Positions 1 to 5,159 of a stretch of DNA of 5,717 nucleotides are shown piece by piece (the first letter of the stretch is position 1; every line of letters starts with the position of its first letter). The DNA is from Neisseriales bacterium (GTDB taxonomy: Bacteria; Pseudomonadota; Gammaproteobacteria; Burkholderiales; UBA11063): positions 1 through 5,717 of the forward strand of contig SSGY01000155.1 in NCBI GenBank assembly GCA_008017145.1, in the 5' to 3' direction. Below the pieces are notes generated by a model that did no database searches, was not told the origin of the DNA, and was given only the letters and a program-made list of their open reading frames with translations. Position numbers and translations under genes: made by a program.

Positions 1-96
1 CCGGCAGTTTTATATAGTCTTTGAGGGTATTATGTGGGGGATTTGGTGAAAATTGGCTAATTACACCATATGGTTTGTTGAAGATAATTATCTTGG
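1..96. other. Intergenic tail downstream of amiC, no gene recognised
   Basis: No start of mutL, which often follows amiC in related genomes, can be read here on the minus strand. The plus strand holds only the possible last few codons of a gene entering from the left (stop TGA at 22-24 in frame 1), which is too short to judge. Two small perfect palindromes are present, at 65-74 and at 81-94. Nothing else is supported. Confidence 0.5.
81..94. repeat. 14-base perfect palindrome just after amiC
   Basis: AAGATAATTATCTT reads identically on both strands and begins two bases past the amiC stop codon (97-99). It is AT-only apart from one G and one C, and no clear T-run follows it on the minus strand, so it is a poor intrinsic terminator. 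It could be an operator half for a downstream gene or a chance palindrome in AT-rich DNA. Confidence 0.3.
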
Positions 97-1455
97 TCAT
101 GCTAGCTTATAATTCTGCTGAGTATAAATTTTTAAACCATCAAACACTTGTTGGGCAACTTTCTGGCGAAATTCACTGGTTCGCAAAAGGTCTTCCTCGG
201 TAGGATTAGAAACGAATGCTGATTCAACCAATATCGACGGAATATCTGGTGCTTTTAGCACGGCAAATCCAGCACGTTCAATTCCGTTGCTGTGAAGTTT
301 ATTAATGTCTTTAAGCTGCGCTAATACAGTCTGACCAAGGCGACTACTTTTACGCATAGTAAAACTTTGAGTCATATCTAACAAAATCTTATTCACCGCG
401 CTATCCCGGGTTTGGAATGACATTCCCCCGATCAAATCGGAATTATTTTGGCTAGTTGCCATATATTTGGCAAAAGCGCTACTCGCGCCACTTTCAGAAA
501 GAACAAAAACCGATGAACCACGCGCTGCCGGTGAAGTAAACGCATCAGCATGCACCGATACGAAAATATCCGCTTTGGCTTTACGCGCAATTGCTACCCG
601 TGCGCCTAATGGAATAAATATATCCTGAGAGCGGGTAAGTTGTGCCTGCATTGTATCACTGGAATTAATCAAATCACGCAAACGTTTACCGATATCTAAA
701 ACAATATGTTTTTCTTTGGTACCTTGAGGTCCAATCGCTCCGGGGTCTTCTCCACCATGCCCGGGGTCAATCATTACCAATATTTTGCCTTTATTTACGG
801 TTTGTCTATCATTGCCACCACTAGGCGCGCTAATTACTGGATAATCCATACTTCGCTTGCTTGAAGAAGCAGCAGTAGATTCATCGCTTTTCGACTGATC
901 CGCATTTAATTGTAAAAATGCCAACATCTGGTCATTAAGGACATTGCTTTCATTTTTATTGCTTGGAGCAGCATTGGCTGGGTACATATCGAAAACATAG
1001 CGATATTTATAATTCACACTACCCAAACTTACTGGGTCAACCGTTTGTGTTTGTGCTGAAACAGGCTGCTTAGCATAAACCACAATTCGTACCGTGGTTG
1101 GGTTAAACTGCCCAACTTTAATTCCGCTAATTATCGGATCACCATCAAATTGATTCTGCGTTAAACTTTTTAAGACTGTGTTTAAAGTAGAATTTTGAAT
1201 ATCAATTACAAAACGAGTTGGATTAGATAAATTGAAATACTTCGCCTTAATCCCCTGCTCTGCTTCAATCGTTAAACGGGTATAAACATCCGATGGCCAA
1301 ATCCGTACTGACACAATTTGATTGGTACTGTCATTAGCAATTTGATCAATCAAATCATCAGCAGCAGATTTTTTGGGGCTAATTAAGAAAGTCAACCCAG
1401 AGAAAAAACCAAATTTAATCAAATTTCTACGTTGTTGATTAATTTCATCAAACAT
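97..1455 (-). CDS. amiC: N-acetylmuramoyl-L-alanine amidase AmiC (AMIN + Amidase_3), Tat-exported
   Basis: This is a periplasmic zinc amidase that cuts the amide bond between N-acetylmuramic acid and the stem peptide and separates daughter cells. The product has 452 residues. Residues 8-31 form a twin-arginine-type signal: QRRNLIKF, a hydrophobic stretch, then a small-residue cleavage region near SAA. An AMIN domain (about 47-158), which targets the septum in this family, is followed by a Ser/Asn/Asp-rich linker (about 160-222) and the Amidase_3 domain (about 225-445). Visible zinc ligands are H233 in DPGHGGEDPGA, E248 in TKEKH and H302 in SVHAD. The catalytic Glu is E411 in LVESAFVSNP. The segment at about 335-365 matches the helix that blocks the active site in the EnvC/NlpD-activated amidases, so regulation by such a partner is expected. 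The start is supported by a Shine-Dalgarno sequence three bases upstream and by the Tat signal. It overlaps the end of tsaE by 37 bases. Length and motifs are complete. Confidence 0.95.
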   Translation of the reverse strand: MFDEINQQRRNLIKFGFFSGLTFLISPKKSAADDLIDQIANDSTNQIVSVRIWPSDVYTRLTIEAEQGIKAKYFNLSNPTRFVIDIQNSTLNTVLKSLTQNQFDGDPIISGIKVGQFNPTTVRIVVYAKQPVSAQTQTVDPVSLGSVNYKYRYVFDMYPANAAPSNKNESNVLNDQMLAFLQLNADQSKSDESTAASSSKRSMDYPVISAPSGGNDRQTVNKGKILVMIDPGHGGEDPGAIGPQGTKEKHIVLDIGKRLRDLINSSDTMQAQLTRSQDIFIPLGARVAIARKAKADIFVSVHADAFTSPAARGSSVFVLSESGASSAFAKYMATSQNNSDLIGGMSFQTRDSAVNKILLDMTQSFTMRKSSRLGQTVLAQLKDINKLHSNGIERAGFAVLKAPDIPSILVESAFVSNPTEEDLLRTSEFRQKVAQQVFDGLKIYTQQNYKLA

Positions 1456-1892
1456 TTGTCACCTGTATTCGTTAAAGCATTAATAATCAGCTCACGTCGC
1501 TCATCATTAAGAAAATTTATAGTTACTTGCCAATCTATTGGAGGAATCAAACCTTCCGCTTTCTCAGGCCATTCAATAAAACTAATCTGTGGTTCATTAA
1601 AATACTCGTCAAAGCCAGCGTCAAACCATTCCTCTGGATCACTAAAGCGATAGAGATCGAAATGGTAAACCACATACGATTCTAACTGATATGGTTCAAC
1701 TAGAGTAAAGGTTGGGCTTTTTATCGACCCAGTGATGCCGATAGCGCGTAAAATAGCACGGGTAAGCGTAGTTTTACCAGCGCCCAAATTACCGCTTAGA
1801 CTCACGATAAAATTTGGTACAATCACCTGCGCAATTTTAGTTGCCAGGTTTTCTGTCGCGTTCAGACTTTCTAAGTTAAATACATGAATCAT
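1419..1892 (-). CDS. tsaE: tRNA threonylcarbamoyladenosine (t6A) synthesis ATPase TsaE
   Basis: TsaE is the P-loop ATPase that works with TsaB and TsaD in the cytoplasm to transfer threonylcarbamoyl to A37 of ANN-decoding tRNAs. From the ATG at 1892 the protein has 157 residues, close to the usual family length. It shows the Walker A motif GNLGAGKTT (34-42), the switch motif SPTFTLVE (59-66), HFDLYRF (77-83) with the Walker-B-like Asp, and FIEWPEKA (105-112), all characteristic of TsaE. The open frame extends six codons upstream to a TTG at 1910. I prefer the ATG because the homology begins there and because the extended -10 promoter at 1924-1932 would start transcription near 1917, leaving almost no leader before a TTG at 1910. 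No good Shine-Dalgarno precedes either start. The 3' end overlaps amiC by 37 bases, so the two genes are one operon. queG diverges with only 24 bases between start codons. Confidence 0.94.
   Translation of the reverse strand: MIHVFNLESLNATENLATKIAQVIVPNFIVSLSGNLGAGKTTLTRAILRAIGITGSIKSPTFTLVEPYQLESYVVYHFDLYRFSDPEEWFDAGFDEYFNEPQISFIEWPEKAEGLIPPIDWQVTINFLNDERRELIINALTNTGDKCLMKLINNVEI
1459..1464 (-). promoter_or_regulatory. Ribosome binding site of amiC, inside tsaE
   Basis: The minus strand reads AGGTGA here, three bases before the amiC ATG at 1455. The site lies within the last codons of tsaE, which indicates translational coupling of the two genes and fixes the amiC start. Confidence 0.7.
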
Positions 1893-1916
1893 AATAAATA
1901 ATTTAAGCAAAAAAAT

Positions 1917-3005
1917 ATGGTGGATTATAACATACTCAAGGCATTGATTAAAGACAAAGCGCAGGAACTTGGTTTTTTGGAACTAACCGTTTCATCATGC
2001 ACAATTGACTCAGCTGCACAGCAAAAATTTCAGGACTGGCTGGCACAAGGCTATGCTGGCGATATGCAATACCTTGAAAATAATCAAAATTTACGCTTTA
2101 ATCCGCAAGAGCTCCATCCAACGAGTGTTCGCATTATAAGCGTTAAAACCCCATATCTTACACAGAATATAACAGAACTCAAAAATCGCCTGCGGAATAA
2201 GCCAGAGCACGCCTACATCTCAAGCTATGCCTTGGGGCGTGATTATCATAAAGTAGTCAAACAACAGCTTAATAAGTTAGCTACGTGGATTAATCAATAT
2301 CTAAGCGAGATGGGATTTGAACACCACTATCGTGCATTTAGTGATTCCGCACCCATTATGGAAGTGCAGATTGCAGCACAATCCGGTAGTGGTTGGCGTG
2401 GTAAAAATACTTTACTTCTCAATAAAAATCACGGCAGTATGTTTTTTTTGGGTGAATTATTCACTAATCTGCCTTTAGAGGTAGACAAACCAATTTCTAG
2501 CCACTGCGGTAGTTGTAATAAATGTATTGAAGTTTGCCCGACGCAGGCATTTATTTCGCCATATGTTTTAAATGCCAAAAAATGTATTTCCTACCTAACT
2601 ATTGAAAACAAAGGCTCAATTCCACTTGAGCTACGCAGCCTTATGGGTAACCGCATCTATGGCTGTGATGACTGTCAATTATTCTGCCCATGGAATAAAT
2701 TTAGCACCCTCACCACTTACACCGATTTTACCCCACGCCATAAACTTGATTCATCAAGTTTGCTGGAATTATTCAAATGGAATATAGCCGAGTTCACACA
2801 AAAAATGCAAGGCAGCGCAATCCTACGCATTGGCTACGACTCATGGCAAAGAAATCTGGCAGTTGCGCTTGGCAATGCGCCATATCAGGCAGAAATCATC
2901 ACCGAATTGGAGTTTAAGTCGCGAACGTCCAGCACAATGGTAAAAGAACATATCACATGGGCAATCGCGCAGCAGCAAAATAAACGCAGTACTTCAAATA
3001 GTTGA
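1917..3005 (+). CDS. queG: Epoxyqueuosine reductase QueG
   Basis: QueG is a cytoplasmic cobalamin and iron-sulfur enzyme that reduces epoxyqueuosine to queuosine at the wobble base of tRNAs for His, Tyr, Asp and Asn. The product has 362 residues, near the family norm. The cobalamin-binding reductase half includes FSDSAPIMEV (141-150), where D143 aligns with the proposed catalytic Asp, followed by GSGWRGKNTLLL (157-168). Two 4Fe-4S clusters are evident: CGSCNKCIEVCP (C197, C200, C203, C207), then C223 in KKCISYLTIE, and CDDCQLFCPWN (C250, C253, C257). The C-terminal part (about 276-350) resembles the HEAT-like tail, with GYDSWQRNLAVALGN. The start agrees with where homologues begin. No clear Shine-Dalgarno is seen, and a GTG directly after the ATG is a possible alternative. 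It diverges from tsaE, a conserved arrangement in Beta- and Gammaproteobacteria. Complete, with no missing residue noted. Confidence 0.95.
   Translation: MVDYNILKALIKDKAQELGFLELTVSSCTIDSAAQQKFQDWLAQGYAGDMQYLENNQNLRFNPQELHPTSVRIISVKTPYLTQNITELKNRLRNKPEHAYISSYALGRDYHKVVKQQLNKLATWINQYLSEMGFEHHYRAFSDSAPIMEVQIAAQSGSGWRGKNTLLLNKNHGSMFFLGELFTNLPLEVDKPISSHCGSCNKCIEVCPTQAFISPYVLNAKKCISYLTIENKGSIPLELRSLMGNRIYGCDDCQLFCPWNKFSTLTTYTDFTPRHKLDSSSLLELFKWNIAEFTQKMQGSAILRIGYDSWQRNLAVALGNAPYQAEIITELEFKSRTSSTMVKEHITWAIAQQQNKRSTSNS
1924..1952 (-). promoter_or_regulatory. Candidate extended -10 promoter for tsaE-amiC
   Basis: On the minus strand TGTTATAAT (1932 down to 1924) is a perfect extended -10 element, with a weak -35 (TTTAAT, 1952 down to 1947) at 17-base spacing. 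Transcription would begin near 1917, about 25 bases before the tsaE ATG. The promoter lies inside the first codons of queG, so transcription of the two divergent genes is likely to interfere. Confidence 0.5.
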
Positions 3006-3009
3006 TAAA

Positions 3010-3033
3010 TAACGCTGAATCTTTGATGCGTTA
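3010..3033 (+). terminator. Weak stem-loop after queG
   Basis: TAACGC (3010-3015) pairs with GCGTTA (3028-3033) around a 12-base loop, five bases after the queG stop. There is no T-run behind it, so intrinsic termination is doubtful. It may only be an mRNA 3'-end stabiliser or chance. Confidence 0.25.
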
Positions 3034-3058
3034 AATTAGATAAAAACGTAAATTTCGC

Positions 3059-3087
3059 TTGCAAAATCTCTAACACTCAACTATAAT
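3059..3087 (+). promoter_or_regulatory. Sigma-70 promoter of tRNA-Leu
   Basis: TTGCAA (3059-3064) and a perfect TATAAT (3082-3087) are separated by exactly 17 bases. The predicted start near 3094 gives a leader of about ten bases before the mature tRNA. This is the strongest promoter visible in the window and suits a stable-RNA gene. Confidence 0.8.
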
Positions 3088-3103
3088 ACCTATCTCACCT
3101 AAA

Positions 3104-3188
3104 GCGGAAGTGGCGAAATTGGTAGACGCACTGGATTTAGGTTCCAGCGCCGCGAGGCGTAAGAGTTCGAGTCTCTTCTTCCGCACCA
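3104..3188 (+). tRNA. tRNA-Leu, anticodon UAG
   Basis: An 85-base class II tRNA with the CCA encoded (3186-3188). The acceptor stem GCGGAAG (3104-3110) pairs with CTTCCGC (3178-3184), with discriminator A3185. The D arm contains GGTAGACGC. The anticodon stem CTGGA/TCCAG encloses loop TTTAGGT, giving anticodon TAG at 3138-3140, which reads CTA and probably other CTN codons. The long variable arm CGCCGCGAGGCGT is typical of leucine tRNAs. The T arm is AAGAG-TTCGAGT-CTCTT (3161-3177). All stems pair perfectly. It has its own promoter. Compositionally different, phage-like DNA starts directly after the 3' end, which suggests the gene serves as an integration site. Confidence 0.97.
3166..3188 (+). 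other. Possible attachment core (tRNA-Leu 3' end)
   Basis: Inference only. Elements that integrate at tRNA genes normally recombine within the T-loop to CCA segment and restore the tRNA, leaving a copy of that segment at the far end. Foreign-looking sequence begins immediately after this segment. No second copy occurs inside the window, as expected if the other boundary lies beyond 5717. No integrase is visible, so the site is unproven. Confidence 0.35.
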
Positions 3189-3216
3189 TCTATATCAAAA
3201 AATCCAAACAAAAAAC

Positions 3217-3274
3217 ATTCAAAGCCATTTGATCTGATTCAAAGTGACTCATTTCATCACATTTTGATTGTGAT
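3217..3274 (+). promoter_or_regulatory. Cluster of short repeats upstream of the initiator gene
   Basis: Between tRNA and initiator gene lie a direct repeat ATTCAAAG (3217-3224 and 3237-3244, 20 bases apart), an inverted repeat TTTGA-N6-TCAAA (3228-3243) and an inverted repeat ATCACA-N7-TGTGAT (3256-3274). The last has the size of a dimeric-repressor operator. They could be operators controlling the initiator gene or part of an origin. In AT-rich DNA some may be chance. Confidence 0.35.
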
Positions 3275-3299
3275 TTTTTATGGTCTTTTACGGACTATC

Positions 3300-3320
3300 A
3301 TTTTCCCCAGATTTTCCCCA
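3300..3320 (+). repeat. Tandem 10-base repeat ATTTTCCCCA, period 11
   Basis: ATTTTCCCCA occurs at 3300-3309 and again at 3311-3320, an 11-base period that puts both copies on the same face of the helix. The core GGGGAAAA recurs on the opposite strand relative to these inside the downstream gene (3748-3755). Two phased copies 37 bases before the initiator start are consistent with an iteron or an autoregulatory site. The small copy number keeps confidence low. Confidence 0.4.
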
Positions 3321-3347
3321 AATGAAATTTGCCATATTTTCTCCTCT

Positions 3348-3351
3348 GGAG
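3348..3351 (+). promoter_or_regulatory. Ribosome binding site that sets the initiator start
   Basis: GGAG lies six bases before the ATG at 3358. The context TGGAGTTAAT-C-ATG is nearly identical to that of the small membrane gene at 5242 (TGGAGTTAAT-T-ATG). CTCC at 3341-3344 could pair with GGAG across a three-base loop and mask the site. Confidence 0.7.
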
Positions 3352-3357
3352 TTAATC

Positions 3358-4473
3358 ATGAGTAAAGTTACCAACTCCATACGCAAATGCTTTACAAAAA
3401 TCCCTAATGCTCTTGCTGTTGATCTATCTCTTTCTAGCGGGGCTGTACGCGTTTTTCTCTATATGTCTAGCAAACCAGATAATTGGTTTTTTAATAACCG
3501 CGACATTCAAAAACAATTAGGTATAAAAGATGACGCAACTATGTCCAAGTACTGGAAAGAGTTAATCAGTTCTGGTTGGGTAAGTCGTACATCTGCGCTT
3601 AATCATCACGGTAAGCCAAGTGGTTACTATAATTATATCTTGAATTTTCAACCAGGTAAGTCAGATACTAGTCAACCAGATACACCAACCCCTAAAAATC
3701 CTGGGGTGGGTACTATGAATAAACCAGCTATGGTTAATCCACAATTGGGGGAAAACCCAGACTATACTAATACTGAATCTGTTACTAATACTAATATAAC
3801 CACACACACCAACAATATTGAACAGAGAGTATTGAATGGTGCAGAATGGGTGAACCTTGCTGAAAAAAATAAAATAGCATTCTCTGAAGCAGATAAAACT
3901 GCTATTCAGGATTTTGGAGATGAGTATTTTAAAATTCGATCGCAGAAAAGAAAATCTATAACCGAAAAGTTGATTCTCCAAGAACTGAATAAGCTTTATC
4001 AGTATAAAGTAGAAAACTACAATATTGTGTTACTAATTCAAGATTCAATTAGTTATGAAGGTGGATTTTTATTCAAGACAACACCCAAATATCTTACTCA
4101 CTCAATTCACAAGTCAAATGGTGGATTAAAATCGACTACCAGACCACACTGGTATGATAATCCACAGTATTTTATCCCTGAAAACCCTTCGGAAAAAATC
4201 AATCTAGCAAACTACGTCGCTAGACTGTACAAAACTGGTATAAATCCTAAAACAGTTAAAAACCTATCAGTAGAAGAGTTAGCAATAATTGCTAAGCACC
4301 GAGCTAATTATGAAAGACACAAATACTCAGTCAAGAGCAATACAGAATTGTGCCGTGGGAGATACTCAAGCTTTGAAGATTATATCCTGCAAGAAGAGAT
4401 CAACACGAGAATTAGTTTGTTAGATCAACCACTCGATGGTGCTGTTACTCCAACCAAACCAGTTTCAGCTTGA
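3358..4473 (+). CDS. Winged-helix protein resembling phage/plasmid replication initiators
   Basis: The product has 371 residues from the ATG at 3358. The frame stays open 26 codons upstream to 3280, but only 3358 has a good Shine-Dalgarno and the domain begins there. Residues 11-95 form a winged helix-turn-helix of the kind at the N-terminus of phage replication and DnaD-like proteins: FTKIPNALA, then LSSGAVRVFLYMSSKPDNW, a helix pair NNRDIQKQLGI / MSKYWKELISSGWVSR, and a GYYNYIL strand. A Pro/Asn/Thr-rich linker follows (about 100-155), then an acidic/basic helical domain (about 160-255) and a further helical C-terminal domain (about 280-355). I recognise no rolling-circle HUH or Tyr motif, no Walker motif and no relaxase signature, so it would act by binding origin DNA and recruiting host helicase or loader, as lambda O-type proteins do. 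It stands directly downstream of the tRNA and of short repeats, and upstream of the hairpin island. A repressor or other DNA-binding role is an alternative. The fold is fairly sure, the function only likely. Confidence 0.65.
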   Translation: MSKVTNSIRKCFTKIPNALAVDLSLSSGAVRVFLYMSSKPDNWFFNNRDIQKQLGIKDDATMSKYWKELISSGWVSRTSALNHHGKPSGYYNYILNFQPGKSDTSQPDTPTPKNPGVGTMNKPAMVNPQLGENPDYTNTESVTNTNITTHTNNIEQRVLNGAEWVNLAEKNKIAFSEADKTAIQDFGDEYFKIRSQKRKSITEKLILQELNKLYQYKVENYNIVLLIQDSISYEGGFLFKTTPKYLTHSIHKSNGGLKSTTRPHWYDNPQYFIPENPSEKINLANYVARLYKTGINPKTVKNLSVEELAIIAKHRANYERHKYSVKSNTELCRGRYSSFEDYILQEEINTRISLLDQPLDGAVTPTKPVSA

Positions 4474-4507
4474 TTAACCGTACTTGCTCAGATAGGAGTA
4501 ATGTATT

Positions 4508-4771
4508 ATGTATCACATACAATCTAATCGCTCAAATAGCTGGTTAATATGTAATTGCAATATGTGTTCCCCACATATTAAGTCTGACTGCAGTCAGTTG
4601 CTTGGGGTGTTCCTTGGACATCCACACCCCCGCAAGGTCGCAGTGTCAAGCTCTAGGGAGCTTGCCATGCAGGGCGATGCCCTCTTATTTGGTTCTTGCG
4701 CTGAACGCTGCAATCACCAAGCAATTCACCCGCCGCCGTCTCGCTCGGCACGAGACCAACCTATTTCTTGA
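4508..4771 (+). CDS. Uncertain small ORF with a Cys cluster at its start
   Basis: An 87-codon frame starting 34 bases after the initiator gene. AGGAG (4494-4498) stands nine bases before the ATG at 4508, a good ribosome site, and the context GGAGTAAT resembles that of the neighbouring element genes. Residues 15-28 contain CNCNMC followed by a further Cys, suggestive of metal binding. The remainder lies in the hairpin island (a stem-loop at 4559-4579, palindrome at 4584-4597, and further hairpins), and its Arg/Pro/Ser-rich tail reads like non-coding GC-rich DNA. Either a genuine small protein whose gene runs into the structured block, or translation initiation of a short leader peptide, or nothing. 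No family recognised. Confidence 0.3.
   Translation: MYHIQSNRSNSWLICNCNMCSPHIKSDCSQLLGVFLGHPHPRKVAVSSSRELAMQGDALLFGSCAERCNHQAIHPPPSRSARDQPIS
4559..4597 (+). repeat. Stem-loop and adjoining 14-base palindrome at the left edge of the island
   Basis: AATATGTG (4559-4566) pairs perfectly with CACATATT (4572-4579) across loop TTCCC. Four bases later CTGACTGCAGTCAG (4584-4597) is a perfect palindrome. A 7-bp stem GGGGTGT/ACACCCC (4604-4610, 4624-4630) follows. Three such elements within 72 bases mark the start of the structured block. Confidence 0.6.
4647..4683 (+). repeat. Two adjacent small hairpins
   Basis: CAAGCTC (4647-4653) pairs with GAGCTTG (4658-4664) around loop TAGG. AGGGC (4671-4675) pairs with GCCCT (4679-4683) around loop GAT. 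Both stems are perfect. The first has the TNGG-type loop seen repeatedly further right. Confidence 0.6.
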
Positions 4772-4860
4772 CTGCGCTAACGCTTGCCTTCGGTTGGCTG
4801 AACGCCAATCATAAATCGGTTGGTCTCGTGCCTCGCTGGGGCGAGCACTAAGACGGCGGC
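4732..4860 (+). repeat. 129-base long inverted repeat with branched tip
   Basis: The outer arm GCCGCCGTCT (4732-4741) pairs with AGACGGCGGC (4851-4860). After an asymmetric interior section, the inner arm of 15 bases (4747-4761, GGCACGAGACCAACC) pairs perfectly with 4818-4832. Four more pairs follow beyond a T-C mismatch (4763-4766 with 4813-4816). The right side carries a lateral hairpin CTCGC-TGGG-GCGAG (4832-4845, sharing base 4832 with the stem). The tip holds GGTTGGC/GCCAATC (4792-4798, 4804-4810, one G-T pair) and GCG-CTAA-CGC (4774-4783). Long imperfect hairpins of this size serve as packaging signals or lagging-strand origins in single-strand phages. Whether this one does is inference. 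Confidence 0.75.
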
Positions 4861-4876
4861 TTGCGCACCCGCGGCA

Positions 4877-5028
4877 CAAATTGTAGGCAATTTGCTCTGC
4901 TCTCAACTTCTTGGGAAGTTTCGTTGCTTAGCGGTCGTCACAACTTTGCTTGGGCAAACTTGTTCCTCGTTCGTAACATCTTGGGGATGTTTCTCACCAG
5001 AACCGCGGCGGCTACTTCTGGGGAAGTA
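4877..5028 (+). repeat. Row of five small hairpins with TNGG-type loops
   Basis: Stems and loops in order: CAAATTG/CAATTTG with TAGG (4877-4894); AACTTC/GAAGTT with TTGG (4905-4920); TTTGC/GCAAA with TTGG (4945-4958, extended by CAA/TTG beyond a C-C mismatch); AACATC/GATGTT with TTGGG (4975-4991); TACTTC/GAAGTA with TGGG (5013-5028). Stem sequences differ while loop size and loop sequence stay alike, the pattern left by selection on structure. A weaker relative, ACAG-CTGGGA-CTGT, is at 5040-5053. Confidence 0.65.
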
Positions 5029-5159
5029 TCCTTGCTCTCACAGCTGGGACTGTTCGCTCTGCCGTGCTACGCACAAAAATCTGCGCTGGACGCTTGCTTT
5101 TTGTTTGTCTGGTTCGGCTTAAATCTGGCTCGCGGTTTAGTTGAAGTTATGGGGGATAG

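Larger units (their letters stand above)
4698..5093 (+). repeat. Dispersed short repeat GCTGAACGC and variants
   Basis: GCGCTGAACGC (4698-4708), GCGCTAACGC (4774-4783), GGCTGAACGC (4796-4805) and GCGCTGGACGC (5083-5093) share GCT-RA-CGC. Three of them can fold as GCG...CGC mini-hairpins, and the first and third share nine identical bases. The second and fourth are both preceded by CT and followed by TTGC. These may be protein-binding repeats or structural modules within the island. Confidence 0.45.
4559..5150 (+). other. GC-rich, hairpin-dense island without convincing genes
   Basis: Nearly 600 bases at roughly 55% GC (hand count of three 60-base lines), between DNA of about a third GC. Several open frames cross it in more than one frame on both strands, as expected when AT-rich stops are scarce. 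None except 4508 has a ribosome site or plausible protein sequence. At least a dozen hairpins can be read, most with perfect stems of 5-8 bp and loops of 3-6 bases, plus one 129-base inverted repeat. Two stems use G-T pairs on the plus strand (4793 with 4809, and within 5120-5140), which would be C-A mismatches on the complement. The folded molecule is therefore more likely the plus strand. Candidates are a single-strand origin and packaging region of a viral genome or a large structured non-coding RNA. No known RNA family was identified by eye. Confidence 0.55.

Noticed and set aside
21..203. Plus-strand 60-codon frame overlapping the amiC 3' end
   Set aside because: It starts with TTG, has no ribosome site and mostly lies antisense to the conserved amidase domain.
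3256..3274. CRP-type binding site
   Set aside because: The arms are in the opposite order (TCACA then TGTGA) and the spacer is seven rather than six bases, so it is only described as a generic inverted repeat.
3280..3357. Upstream extension of the initiator gene to 3280 (26 extra residues)
   Set aside because: No Shine-Dalgarno before 3280, the extension covers the tandem repeat region, and the domain homology begins just after the ATG at 3358, which has a strong site.
3661..3981. Minus-strand 106-codon frame inside the initiator gene
   Set aside because: It is antisense to a gene with clear domain structure, and its Phe/Ile/Ser-rich sequence is typical of a shadow frame in AT-rich DNA.
4732..4860. 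Integron attC recombination site
   Set aside because: Size and hairpin form fit, but the arms do not present the GTTRRRY/RYYYAAC core sites and no integron integrase or cassette order is seen.
4647..5053. CsrA/RsmA-titrating small RNA with GGA in hairpin loops
   Set aside because: The repeated loops are TNGG; GGA is not consistently in the loop, and several loops lack it altogether.
4559..5150. CRISPR array
   Set aside because: Repeats are short, unequal and irregularly spaced, with no constant repeat-spacer periodicity.
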